Program-made: the position numbers and the translations under genes
The notes under the pieces: generated by a model
Databases searched by the model: none
What the model was told of the DNA's origin: nothing
What the model saw: only the letters and a program-made list of their open reading frames with translations
DNA from: Hydractinia symbiolongicarpus
Lineage: Eukaryota; Cnidaria; Hydrozoa; Anthoathecata; Hydractiniidae
Reading direction: 5' to 3'
NCBI RefSeq assembly: GCF_029227915.1
Contig: NC_079878.1
Span: forward strand, 8,308,001 to 8,372,000
Length of the DNA stretch: 64,000 bases
Part shown: in pieces, positions 36,559 through 48,547 of the stretch
Layout of the letters: each line of letters begins with the position of its first letter
Position numbering within the stretch: the stretch's first letter is position 1

Positions 36559-39039
36559 GTTTTAAAGCGGTAGATAATAAAATTGCAGAATGCTGTATTT
36601 ATTTATTTATTTATACAAATTTCAATGATGAACATAATTTCTTTCTTTGGCAATCTTGTTACGACGACTATATATTAGTACTTCTTTTGTATTTATTTAT
36701 TTTTGATTTTTTTCTTCCATGTTAAGTATTATTTTGTGATGTTTATTATCGTTTGTCAGCCTTGGTCTCACAGCGTTTTATACTTCCAAATTAAAGAAGA
36801 CAAACAGAAGTGGGCAGGTGATAGAATGTCCGCAGGAAAGAAGATTAAGAAAAGCTTACAATTCTGTGCATGTTTGAAATATTTTATCTTATGTAAAAAT
36901 TGCTTATGAATTTTAAACAGGAGAATGTTTTCAACTCCATGTACAGCCTGATCAGAGCAATTATTGAATTAATTTTTTAACAGCCTGCTAAAAATAAACT
37001 TAGGCTGTAACGATTCTGTTGAGTGAGTAACCAAAGTCTGAAAAATCTGGAAATCTGGAAAGCATATTTGTTAAGCTGAAATGTCGTTTTGTGTCTGAAT
37101 ATCTCATCAAACACTGTAGCTAGTGAACCAGCTCTGTAGGTATCATTCTGGTACAGACAAAATATTTAGACTAGAAATAACGTTTGCAATAAATTTTGAA
37201 TATATTGTTATTTCTTTAATGCTGTTTATTAATTATTATATTCTTGGTGTTATAAAATTATTTTTAATGCTTTATGAAATTTGTTTTTAGTGCTTTTTTA
37301 CCTTTAAGCTACCATTATTTCCAATAATGCGCAACACCGATCTATACAGATGCGTTTTCAAGATCGCTAAGTCAATCAGAATGTGCAAAATCTTACATAA
37401 AAATACCTCATAACCTCAAGCGGACTTAACATTTTAAGTTATTTGTTAAAACAATGTTAAACTGCTGTCGCAAGACGTGAATTGACCAACTTTAACTTCT
37501 TCTTTAAGAACCAAAAGTTACTGTCAACGCTAAAGAGATAATTTGATCAGGTTAGCATTCTCTTTGGTATATATTCTTGTCATCATTCTGGAAAAATTCG
37601 AAATGCTAAATTTTACGATTGATCACAATATTAGCCAGACTGAAGAAACAGCTTTTAATTACCAAAAAATAGCGATTAGAGGACATCAAAATGAAGTAAT
37701 CCAGGTGTTTCGAATTTTTCGGTATTGTTCCGAATTCAAGGGTAGTGTAAAGTTTACGAGCCACAATCCTCCATAATATTTGTCTATCAAAGTTTAAGAG
37801 ATGAGACTAATCCACCTTTGTTTACATTGCTGTCAGGAGGTTTCAATAACGCGCCATGTAATGAAAAAACAGTGCCAAAGTAAACACTATAGCGGTGTCA
37901 ACACGAATCAATGACACACGTGCACGTTGAATCAAAAACAGTGCATAAAGTTAAATGTTAAGAGAATGCATAGGTAATTATAATAGGGTAATTATTATAT
38001 TGTGACAGAGCAAAATGCTTAGTGAAGTTTAGAGTCGATTTTCTCTTATCAGTTTGAACCAAGCTTGCATAGATCGTGTACACTGTGGTAATGTTTTTAC
38101 CGTAGTATGTATTAGACATCGAATAAACAGCTTCTTCGATTTTTTAGGCGGGTATAATCAATTTCTCATCTACCGTAAAATCCCGAGCAAAAGCCCACCT
38201 GGATATAAGCTCACTCTGGTTACAACGTGTAATCCAATCCAGTATTAAATATGGCGTGGGATTAGCTCTTATAAGATCGCTTTGTTTTATCGATGGAAAT
38301 GGCAACAGTGTTATTGTTTTGCACATAATACACTCTTTCGCTTGCATCTTATTTAATCTTGTATTGGAAAGAAGCTTGCAATTCGTTCCATTCATTCGAC
38401 AGATGCAGAGTAAATATACTTGATTTGCCATTTTATTCCCTATTTTTTCTTAAGAATTTCCCTATTATATCTCTAGTAAAATCTTTCCCAGTCAAGCTTT
38501 CTTTCTCCAACTTGTTTTTTTCGTTAAGCTTATTCACCTATAGTAAAAATTCATATGAAAAATATTATCTTAAGAGTAAAATTTATACCTCTAAATTTAT
38601 TTATATGTCTCTGACATACTTTTGGTCATAGCTATAAAGGCACATTTTATTGTGAATGTTTATTTGAACCATCACTTTAGCAGGAGTTCTTCAGTAACAA
38701 CTCATTAGAAGAATGAAAATCTGATCATGCAAATCTGAATCGTTTGGTACTTAGTCTTAATAAAATGATCGGAGTGTTTTTTGGCAGAAGTGAACTAGAT
38801 TTTTAATGCATTAAAATCGATGTACAAGCCCATTCGATTTATTGACACTTGCATAATTTTATTATGCATCCGCCTCAAATATGTTTTAACTGTAAGGGTT
38901 TCATGTTCCATGTTGCATTTCTTTTTTTGTAGTTGTTCCCTTTTTTGCAACTAAGCTGTTTGAAATTTAAGTATTTTTAATACAAAACACAAATTAACAG
39001 ACGGTTAGCAATTGAGAAAAAAAATTAAAATGATTTAAT

Positions 39040-39200
39040 TACAGCGGAGATGGTTAAGCGATAGGGTATTCAGCTTGTTATCATATGGTTTTAGGTTCAA
39101 GTTCCCACTTCGCGCGCTTTAAACACAGTGTTCTTAGTTCATTAATAGCCATCTACTGATTGCTAACCGGCTTGTGTGACAGGCAAGCACGGTAGAGCAG
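39040..39200 (+). mobile_element. tRNA-derived SINE-like sequence (plus strand)
   Basis: AGATGGTTAAGCGATAGGG (A-box-like, from 39049) and GGTTCAAGTTCCC (B box, 39094-39106) are in tRNA order and near tRNA spacing. No full cloverleaf forms, so this is a SINE head rather than a tRNA gene. Confidence 0.55.
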
Positions 39201-40982
39201 CAAGTTAGAGCAATGCTTTACGTATCTTTGTTTGTAATGTAATATATAGTTCTAGTCGGAGGTAGGAAGAGTCAGCCATTAAGATGGAATTCCAAAGGAT
39301 ATTGAAACTCACTAACATGTTGTCTTTTTTAATTTGCTTATTTTTATTACTTGGTAAGGAAATGGAATTAAAATAGCATTTGAAATAAATCAAAATTTTA
39401 TAGAGTGAATTTTTTAATAAAAAAGTGTGTGCTGAAAAATTCTTGGATTGTCTAAAATCTTCAATTTTGTGTTCCCCCAAATTTGAATTCGATTTCGCAT
39501 ACCTCTGAACACAAAAAATAGAAAATCATTAATTTTTTTTTTCAGTTTCTTAACCCCTTAGAATGCGTCTCCCTTCTAAAAATGTGGCCAAAAAAGTCGA
39601 GTTACCGTTGATGCTAAACAACAGACTTAGATAGTTCGTGATTGGTACCTTTTGGCAACTCAATTCATCCCTTTAAGCTTTTCATAACAACAATACTTCA
39701 TAGCAACAATACTTCTCAGGAGATAGAGACCAGCTGTATCATTGTTTTTCAAAAATTTTGTCTGTATAACTAGGTGTTTCTCGCGCTAATGATTAATTTT
39801 GTTTGCATTAAATTTTTGTATGTAAATGTAGCTACCGCTTTTTATTTTTTTAATTAATATTACATGAAAATACTGCTGATTGTAAAGCAACTAAGTTTAC
39901 GAAAGTTACATATAAGTTGTACGAAAAACTGTCGAGTTTAGACATGCTGCACACACAATGCGGCTTCTTAGATTCACCTCAAAACTGCTTTATACGTTTT
40001 CTCAAAATGAGCGAAGTGCTTTTACGGCGATGCCACCGTTTCTTAACAAACTACTGTAAAATGATAATTTGATTAGGGAGCATTTGCCTACCTACCGATA
40101 TCTTTTCTGTGGACAGTAAAGAGTTTGATAGGCGGGGAACTAATTTTTTCGTATAGGAAGTTGATGTCGACACAGCATAATTTTTATCGGTAAACAGAAA
40201 ATCACGTCACGTGACACTACCTCATCCAGGGACATTCTTTGTACATACCAATAAAGCAGAAATTGAATTTAATATTATGTGAAAGTATTGTGCGAAGTTT
40301 AAGTTTAAACAGTCATTTATATACTATCGAGAATATGATCTCCTTTAGCATGCCCTTCCAAGATGGTACTTATTTTTCATTGCATTATCAGTTTCGCATT
40401 AGCTGGTATATTCCTTCTAACTTTTCACAGTTAAAATGCTTTGTAGTGTTTACAAAGTTTAAAATATTTTTATGTCACCTTCCACTTAATTAAAGTGGAA
40501 AAATTTAAACACAAAACAAAAAATATCACGATATCTTTTCTTTCATAAATTTTATTGTTACATTTTTTAATTAACAACATATTGTAAAACAATGTCAGGG
40601 ACATATAAGCGAAAGTATGATTAGCAGGTAAACGTCAAAAGTTGTAAAATAGATGCAAACCATATTTTGTTTGATTTGGACCTTATGAAGTTAAAATAAA
40701 GTTTTCTAGGTCATGTTTGTATCAAATTGCTTATAAAAAAGTTGTAGTCAACTTAATTAATAATTTTAATCAGCAATATCCTATCCTACTAGTCCAAAAC
40801 TTAACTTTGGCATTCTCTTTATTATGACATACACGATGTTTTACTTATCTTGAAGGTAGTTAAAACACTGAAGGATTACTCAAACTGTCATTTTTAACAT
40901 TAAAAAAACACGTCTTTTTTTTCTGATAAGTACACAAGTGTAGAATGAAAGTGTCAAAAAACTACAAACTAAATAAATTTAA

Positions 40983-41677
40983 CCCTATTTGGTCCGGGGT
41001 TTTTCGAACATATTATGACCCAAATTGAATCAAACTTAGCACACTTATAGTACGTCACAAAAGGAACATAATGGCAGCCATAAATTTTTGCTTACGTCAG
41101 CACATTCTCTGTGACGTCATCAAAAGTTTGAAATTTGTTCAAAAGGCCACTATCTGCTTAAAATTCAATTACTTTAGTTCTAGAGCAAATTTTTACATTC
41201 TCTTTGAAGTTTCTAAAAGCTAAATAAATGTTATTTAACATATTTCCCTGTTTTTACATAGATTGTATGAAAAATTGCCAAGTATTGCTCGAACATCTGG
41301 GTTTTTCCGATTTTCGGAGAAAATCCAAAAAATCGGGAAATCGGATTACCACGTGACCAAAACATGCAAAATGATTCTTTTTGATGAAACAAAGTTGTGT
41401 TGCAAGTTTCAAGTTCTAAACTCTTAACAAAAAGTTATTATATTTTTCCTATTATAAGAGTTTCATGGAGATTTTTAGGAGTAGTTTCGAGTAATAGCCA
41501 ATATCAAAGCCTCTAAAAGGTATGGGACCTAAAAATTTTGCATGCAGGAGTCTAATAGATAGATAGTGAAACTCAGTAAGCATTTTAGCCATGCAACATA
41601 GCATTAAAGAGTTATTAAAAAAAACCGTCAGGGGGAGGGGGGTGGCAGAATCCGACCCCCCACCGGACCGAATAGGG
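40983..41677. mobile_element. piggyBac-like MITE (695 bp, TTAA duplication)
   Basis: The termini CCCTATTTGGTCCGGGG and, inverted at the right, CCCTATTCGGTCCGGTGG are flanked on both sides by TTAA (40979-40982 and 41678-41681). CCY ends with a TTAA duplication are diagnostic of the piggyBac superfamily. No transposase is inside. The corresponding place in unit 2 (near 48000) lacks it, giving an empty-site comparison. Confidence 0.8.
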
Positions 41678-42085
41678 TTAAAGGCAGAATCACTGCAATT
41701 TTCAATGACAAAATAAATATACAAAATCGGTAATTATGTTTGGCAAATACATGAAGAAATGATAGGACTCTGCACTTTCACTTTTAACATTCGTTTTTAA
41801 AACAAATATTTGTAAGTCACCCTGCAACCCGTTGGGATGTCTAATCAAAGGTTTCGATTAACAGATTTTCACTTGCACTGGAACTTTTACTTTTCTAATA
41901 GGATTAACAAATGTCTTTAACGTTTTATTATTAACATCACAAGTTCTGCACAAAATACCCTTCGTTTACAAGGCATAAACCGTATTTCACAATGCGGACA
42001 AAAATTCCTCAAAGGTTAGTAACCTAGGATTGTTGGAAAAATTCCTAAAAATTGAAACTGTTTCTGTGACGGAAAAGCTATTTTG

Positions 42086-42144
42086 TGACGTAAAGTGAGG
42101 ATATTGTGGTAGATACCGGGACATTCCATTATTTTGGCTATAAA
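42086..42144 (+). promoter_or_regulatory. array gene 2 promoter: CRE-like, NF-kappaB-like and TATA
   Basis: TGACGTAA at 42086-42093, GGGACATTCC at 42118-42127 and TATAAA at 42139-42144, 81 bp before the ATG at 42225. The STAT-like TTCCTAGAA of copies 1 and 3 is altered here to TTCCTCAAA. Confidence 0.6.
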
Positions 42145-42224
42145 TGCTGCGTTAAAGATGGAAAAAACAGTATGGGAGCTTAAAGAAAGCACATTGGACA
42201 GTAAGACAAATTGGACAACACAAT

Positions 42225-43737
42225 ATGGCTAGTTTCACACTACAAAGACTGAGTAAGTAATATAAACAAAGATAAGAGCTCTCGTAATACAAGATATGGG
42301 TTTGACTAATATGCATCACACTTGCAAGCAATGTCGATATTTTCCTTATTAAATAGTTCCTTTCAGAGTAATTTCAAAATTAATATTCCAAATTAGATCT
42401 CTTGCTAGTTATTTTCTACCTTGAAATCACACTCTTCTCAGGATTCTTACTTTTTTATACTGTATCACAAATCTACTTTGTTTTAGGTATCGCGTTGAAT
42501 GTGATATTCTTCGTGCTACTCGTCGTAATGATGATTTACTATGAAACCAGGCGTGATAGCAGAAATTTAAAGTTTCCACAAAGACATCAGTTTCTCTACT
42601 CCGTCTTTAAAAAAGATGACAATATAGAATCTACAACTAGTCTGCCAAAACGAAGCATAAAACTTCCGCCAACTTCAACTAATCTTCCCCAAAGTTTGAC
42701 CAATCCAACGTTATCAGGATTTAACGTAACTAATAACGACACAAAAAATATGGCGTCATTTATAACAGCAGTAGGATGTTCAAATTGTGTCACGGCTGAA
42801 GAAGATTTTTTCCAATTCTCAACATTTTTACAAGGAACAAATATGAAAGGAAATGAACTAAAGAAAAATATCGAAGTTCTGCGATGTTATTTTGTAAGTG
42901 CTTGGTCTTACTTTTTTATTTTTTTGAATGTAATGAAACATCCATGCTCTTGTGCATGCTAACTTTTATACATATGTTTTCTAAAAAATTGTTTTCTACA
43001 AATTTGTCTCACATAATTCCTAATTTCATTTTTTAGGCTGACATTTTACCTGATAATAAGTTGGATGATAAGAGTACAGCTGCTTGCAGTAACCACCAAG
43101 GAACTACTTTTACGTTTCGGGATCAAGTCTTATTTAAGAGTATCAGAAATTATAACAACAACGTAAGTTGTTTGAACGTTAGTTGGAATAATTTTCTTTT
43201 AAGATAATATTTTTTTTCTAGTATATTTTAATTTGGTTTCCAGGACACGATTTCGCTTTCCCAAATATCGCAACTGCTACAACAGTTTTATAAAAGTTTA
43301 AATCTTATGGAAGCATACGAGAAAGATGTATTAAAGAACAAAACAAGAGTTGCATTTCCAGAACAAATATCTAAAATAAGAAAAGGATTGGTTAAATTTA
43401 CAGCAGACATGCGTCTTATAAGAAAGGTTAGTGTACTAGGTTACAGGCAATGAGCTTTTCTTACGTTGTGAGCATTGGTAGAACTTTTGATTCAACTCAT
43501 GTTATTAATTCTTACGAGAAATGGCCTTCGTTTTAGAATCTGTTGACATGTGAATGTATCTTCAATCCATTTTACGAGAAAAAAATTGGTCAAGTAGTTT
43601 TGGAATTTGATGATCCAATTTTTACTCAACTCAACACGAGCATAGTAGAAAAAGAATTAGCAGTCATGAAGCAGTTGGAGATGACTTTTCAGTTAGTCAA
43701 AGAGATCCTTGGACATCGTAGACGCTGTTTGCGGTGA
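42225..43737 (+). CDS. array gene 2: helical cytokine-like membrane/secreted protein (314 aa)
   Basis: Exons 42225-42252, 42487-42893, 43037-43162, 43244-43426, 43537-43737; 945 nt, phases 1,0,0,0, all GT/AG. N-terminus MASFTLQRLS, hydrophobic segment about residues 11-28, stalk 30-105, then seven cysteines: 107, 110, 143, 162, 253, 255, 312. Predicted helices lie roughly at 112-150, 173-215, 225-255 and 280-310. Exon 2 is nearly the same as copy 3, but the first half of exon 4 differs (QQFYKSLNL where copies 1 and 3 have QQFIPSLIL). The dibasic KK at 51-52 and the charged stalk could allow shedding. Residues after the hydrophobic segment are net positive, so orientation in the membrane is uncertain. 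Function unknown. Confidence 0.88.
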
Positions 43738-45084
43738 AGTAATCCGATAAATATAAATAGCTATTATGTATAGGAGATTACGAAAATTTATTATTAGATT
43801 TAGGGTGTAAAAATTAATTAACTAGACATATGCTATAGGTTTGGTTGCCATGAGCTTATTTTTTAAACTTAATCGCATGTTCGCATTGACTTGTCAAAAG
43901 AAACTCTGTTTGATAAAAACATGCTGCATGCTTGTTTTTTGTTCCTACTCATGAGATGATAGAGACATGTTGTTAAGCTTTATTGAAGTGCTCAATGTAA
44001 TGAGTACACCTTAAATTTTGAGTTTTTTGCAAAAATTTCTAGTTGGTATGTACGCTCTGCTTACCACCGCCGCTCACACTATTTAAGCCCATTGATAACA
44101 ATTTTTTTATTTACAAGAAAGTATTAAATTATATTATAGAAGACTGTTGTATTTATCTATTTATAAGTTTTGAAAATTTGGAAAAAGAGCATGTAATTTT
44201 TTAGTCAATATTTTTTACGACGCATTATGTATTAGTATTTGTTATATATTTATTCCCGTTAAATGTTTGTACTGTTTTATATTTATGCTGAAAATTGTTC
44301 TTTGATATTTACTTAGCTAGTCATTCTTGTGCCAACATCAAAATTAGTTGTGAATTAAATTGATTAAGTGGTGAAAAATGTGGAAAGGATGAGCACAGAA
44401 GTAGACAGTCTGTCACTACATCCAACTTTAGTAAACGCCTATTAAGGCAAGAAGTAACAGTTTTCATTTGTGAAGGGCGTGGATAGTGCTCCTCTTTTTG
44501 ATCTTTCTGATGTCCTACTGTCTGTTTTATCGCTGCGTAACAAACTTAATTAGCTTATTAAAATTTTGTATTGTTGGAAACCGATTATTGAAAGAAATAT
44601 CTACAGGAAATATCATTCCGGTGCCACCATTGATCATACTTTTTTTGTGCTGGAAACGACAGTTGTTATAATTTCCAATTTAATTCAAACAAGATACATG
44701 TTTTCTTATAAGTATGTAAAAATTCGAAATCAAGCTGGGAACTGGAATATGTTCATGCAAAAAGCCCTGTCAGGCTTTCAATACACCTACAAACTTGGTC
44801 AAGATATGTCAGATGAGACAGATAATTCTGAAGCTTGGCACCACAATAAACTGCGTAGACTACATTTTCTATTTTAGATTCATACATTTTGAACTTGTCA
44901 ATGTTCAGAGCGGACATAGAACTTATGATGTAAGGCTATTTGGTTAGGTCTAAACTCTTAAGATGTCCTAATTGTTGCTGACGTCAGCATGACCATTTTT
45001 CACAAACTTAAGGGCCTTCGTGGGTCCGACGTGGTTTATTTTGATGTGCAGGGGTGCTAGACAATGTGACTAGCAACTTTTAAC

Positions 45085-45200
45085 GCTCCTTGTCTAGCCT
45101 ACGTGAGTGCACAAGTAGCGACTTTGCAGCCTGCCGGCAGCGGGGCTGTAACTGTTTGACGCTTTAGTCCATATTTAAAAAAATAAGAAAAACAAATGCC
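45085..45200 (+). repeat. dispersed repeat pair, copy 1
   Basis: CTAGCCTACGTGAGTGCACA, a GC-rich middle (CCTGCCGGCAGCGGGGC) and GTTTGACGCTTTAGTCCATA match the sequence at 57890-57995 in the same order. More GC-rich than the surroundings. Nature unknown. Confidence 0.5.
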
Positions 45201-48200
45201 TTGTCTCATCATTTTTGTCCAAGTTTGTACATTTTGCATATTGGAGAAACAAATTAAGAACTGTATGTTGCGTTATTGGCCTGTGTTTAACTAAAACACA
45301 GTGCACAGTGTAATTATTTTTTTTACTACTTTTCCAGATCAATAAGAAGGTAATTATTATATCGTGACAGTAACGTTTATGATTACTGAAGTTTTATTCT
45401 TCTATTGGTCAGTTTGGCCCATGTTATTTATATCTCGTTTCCAATTTCCATAGGTCGGATAAGCTTTGGAAATGTATTTACTGTAGAAAGTGTTAGCTAT
45501 TGAGTAAATAGCTTCTTTAATTTTTTGTGCGGGTATATTCATTTTGCTTCCTACCTACCCGGATATAGGCTCACTCTGGTTATAATGCAAAATCCATTAC
45601 GATATTAAATGTGATGGAAGTCAGTCCTTTAGAGATCGCTTTGTTTTATCAATGGAAACAGGAACAGCGTTATTGTTTGGTATATGAAGCGCTCCACATA
45701 TATAACAGTGGCAAAGGAAATTTGCCTGTTTTTCTATGTTACTCCTTATTGTTTCTCTGGACTTTTCCTATAATATCTTTGGTGTAGTTTTCCCCAATCA
45801 AGTTATCTTTCTCCAAATTGTCTTTTTCGATAAGCCTATTTACCTATAATCAAAGGTTATATGAAACGGGTTTCTAAGAGTAAGGATTATACCACCAAGT
45901 CTCTGACAGCTTTCAATGGACCTTTTGTTGTAAATGTATACTTACTTTAGTTTAGCACTTTAGTTTAAAAATTTCTCATTAATTACTTATTTAGAGAATG
46001 AAAATTCCATTATGCAAATCAGAATCAGTTTATCAGGTACTTCAAGAGTAAAAATAAGACCAAAGCAATTTTATTAATTTATCAGAACTTACTCAATTGT
46101 CAAGGATTGAGAGTAATCAATGTTCTTAATAATCATCCACACAAGTGGATGTAAAATTATTTTTTTATTAATGGATGTGTAAGTTTGTTTCACTACGAGT
46201 AAGGGCTAAACCAAGGCACAGCATCAAGTTAGAGCAATTCTATACGTTTTTCTGGCGGAAATGTAACATAGTTGAAGAGTCAGTCAATAGGATGGAGTTC
46301 CCAAGGACATTAAAACTTCCTGTTATTAACTTACCAATACGTTGTATTTTTTTAAAGTCACTCCATGTCCTTGCCTATTGTGTAATTTAATAAGAAAATG
46401 TAATTGAAGCATTTATCAAACCAATTGGCTCTACTTTTCACTTCTTTTATTAAGAATAGTGTTTTTTTCTTTCAGTATATATACTTTCAACTTTTGGGGA
46501 ACAAAATTAAAGATACGAAAAAAGAAACTGGTGTAAAAATCATCCCTAAGGTTGTTCATGCAATTTAACTCACATGACAGAGAGGCAACTAGATTTAGAA
46601 GTACTTCAAAGAAACCTGAGACATATCTTTACATCATAGAATGTAAACAAAATTGCAAGGTTATCAAATTCTTAAGAATTTTCTATCTTTATTTCATAGA
46701 CTGTATTCTTTTATAAAGAAGTGTGTGAGGAATAATTTTTGGTATTCGGATAGAATATCTGAAATTTTCAACTTCGTCTTCCGTAAATTTGATACCTTTG
46801 AACACAGAAAATAGCAAATCAATAAACCTATATTTTTAATTTTTTAACCTCGCTAACGCAAACACGATTATTTTCTAAATTAATTTTAAACGAAAATGTA
46901 ATACGAGTTAGAATAATGTTCAAAGGAACAGAGCTATCTTCGCAAAAGTTAGAGATAAGTGGTATAGAAAATTGCTGAGTTTAGAAATGCTGCATGTGGC
47001 TTCTTAGATTCACCTCAAAACTGCGTCATAAATTTTCCCAAAATTAGGAAAATATTATAAGGGCGATGTACCCGTTTCTTAAAAAACCACTACAAAATGA
47101 TAAAATGATTAGAACGCGTTCCTTACCTACTAACCAATATCTCTGCTGCGCACAGCTAAGAGTTTGGTAGGCGAGAAGTTTTTCGTATGTGAAGTTGATG
47201 TCGACCGAGCATAATTTCCATCGGTAAACAGAAAAATACATCACGTGACATTACCTCATCCAGGGAAATCTTTTGTACATACCAATCAAGCAGAAAGTGA
47301 AATTAATGTTATGCTAAAATATTGGACGAAAAAAATGTTTTTAGTTTAAGCAGTAATTCATATACCTACTTGTAGCGAATATGATTCTCTAAAGCACGTT
47401 CTACTAAGAAATACTTATTTTTCAATGCACTGGCAGTTTCACATTAGTTTTTATATATTCGTAGTGTGTTAAAAATGTTTAAAAGTCTTTTGTAACTTTC
47501 CACTTATTTAAAGCGGAAAAGGTTAAACACAAAACAAAAGATATCACGATATATTTTCTGTCATAAAGTTTATTGTTACATTTTTAAATTAACTACATAT
47601 TTCTCAGCAATGCCAGGGACTAATAATTGAATATTAGCAGGTAAACGTCAAAAATTTTAAGATAAATGTAAACCATGTTTTCTTTATGAAATTGTTACAA
47701 AGTTGTAAATATTTTGTATCATGTTTCTATCAAAGTGCTTAAAAAACAGCTACATTAAATTGAACTAATAATTTCGTTCAGCAACATCCTGTCCTACTAG
47801 TTCAAAACTTAACTTTGGCATTCTTTTCATTATAACGTGTTAGGTTTTTTTATTCTTCTTGAGAGGAGTTTAGTAACACTGAAGGATTGTACTTTTATGA
47901 AACCGTCATTTTTAAATATTAAAAAAAAAAGTTAATTTTATTCCTGATAACTACACAAGTGTTAAATGAAAGTGCCAAAAAACTACAAACTAATCAAATA
48001 TAAAGGCAGAATTATGCCACTTCTCAATGACAAAATAAACAAGCAAAACCGCTAAGTATGTTTAACAAAAACATGAAAAAATGATTACACTCTGCACTTT
48101 CATTTTCAACATTTGATTTCAAAACAAGTTTTTGTAAGTCACCCTGCAACCCGTTGGGATGTCCAATCTAAGGTTTCGATTATGTGGTTTTCACTTACGC

Positions 48201-48409
48201 TGGAACTTTTATTTCTCCATTAGGATTAACATCTGTCTTTAACCTTTCATTATTAATATCACAAATTTTGTACAAAACACCCTTTGTTTACAAAGCAATA
48301 ATCGTATTTCACACTGGGGACAAAAATTCCTAGAAGTTTAGTTAGCTAACATTGTTAGAAAAATTCCTGTTAAATAAGACTGTTACTGTGACGGGAGAGC
48401 TTTTCTTTT

Positions 48410-48467
48410 TGACGTAAAAAAAGGACATTGTACCAGATGATGGGACATTCCATTGTTTTTGCTATAA
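48410..48467 (+). promoter_or_regulatory. array gene 3 promoter: CRE-like, NF-kappaB-like and TATA
   Basis: TGACGTAA at 48410-48417, GGGACATTCC at 48441-48450 and TATAAA at 48462-48467, 81 bp before the ATG. TTCCTAGAA is at 48327-48335. The NF-kappaB-like site is identical in all three genes although the bases around it have diverged. Confidence 0.6.
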
Positions 48468-48547
48468 ATTCTGCGCTATGTAGTGAAGAAAGTAGTCTGA
48501 ACTAAAACCAAGCATATTGCACAACAAGATAAATTGGACAACAAAAC

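Larger units (their letters stand above)
34260..41750 (+). repeat. tandem segmental duplication, unit 1
   Basis: The unit includes array gene 1 and its flank. Its intergenic parts align with unit 2: 37980-38320 with 45350-45690 (AATTATTATATYGTGACAG, then CTCACTCTGGTTA), 39930-40010 with 46970-47050 (GGCTTCTTAGATTCACCTCA, then AAAACTGC) and 40500-40970 with 47520-47990. A SINE-like head (39040-39200) and a piggyBac-like MITE (40983-41677) are specific to this unit. In the gene-free stretch 36404-40982 I see no exon. Confidence 0.8.
41751..48060 (+). repeat. tandem segmental duplication, unit 2
   Basis: Starts with the shared upstream block (AACAAATATTTGTAAGTCAC, then CCTGCAACCCGTTGGGATGT) and carries array gene 2. 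ATG to ATG is 7512 bp from unit 1 and 6323 bp to unit 3. The stretch 43738-48060 has no supported gene. Its 44320-44870 part matches 50540-50960 of unit 3. Confidence 0.8.

Noticed and set aside
37543-37776. 77-codon ORF with hydrophobic start in array unit 1
   Set aside because: No counterpart in units 2 or 3, and it starts with a non-ATG codon.
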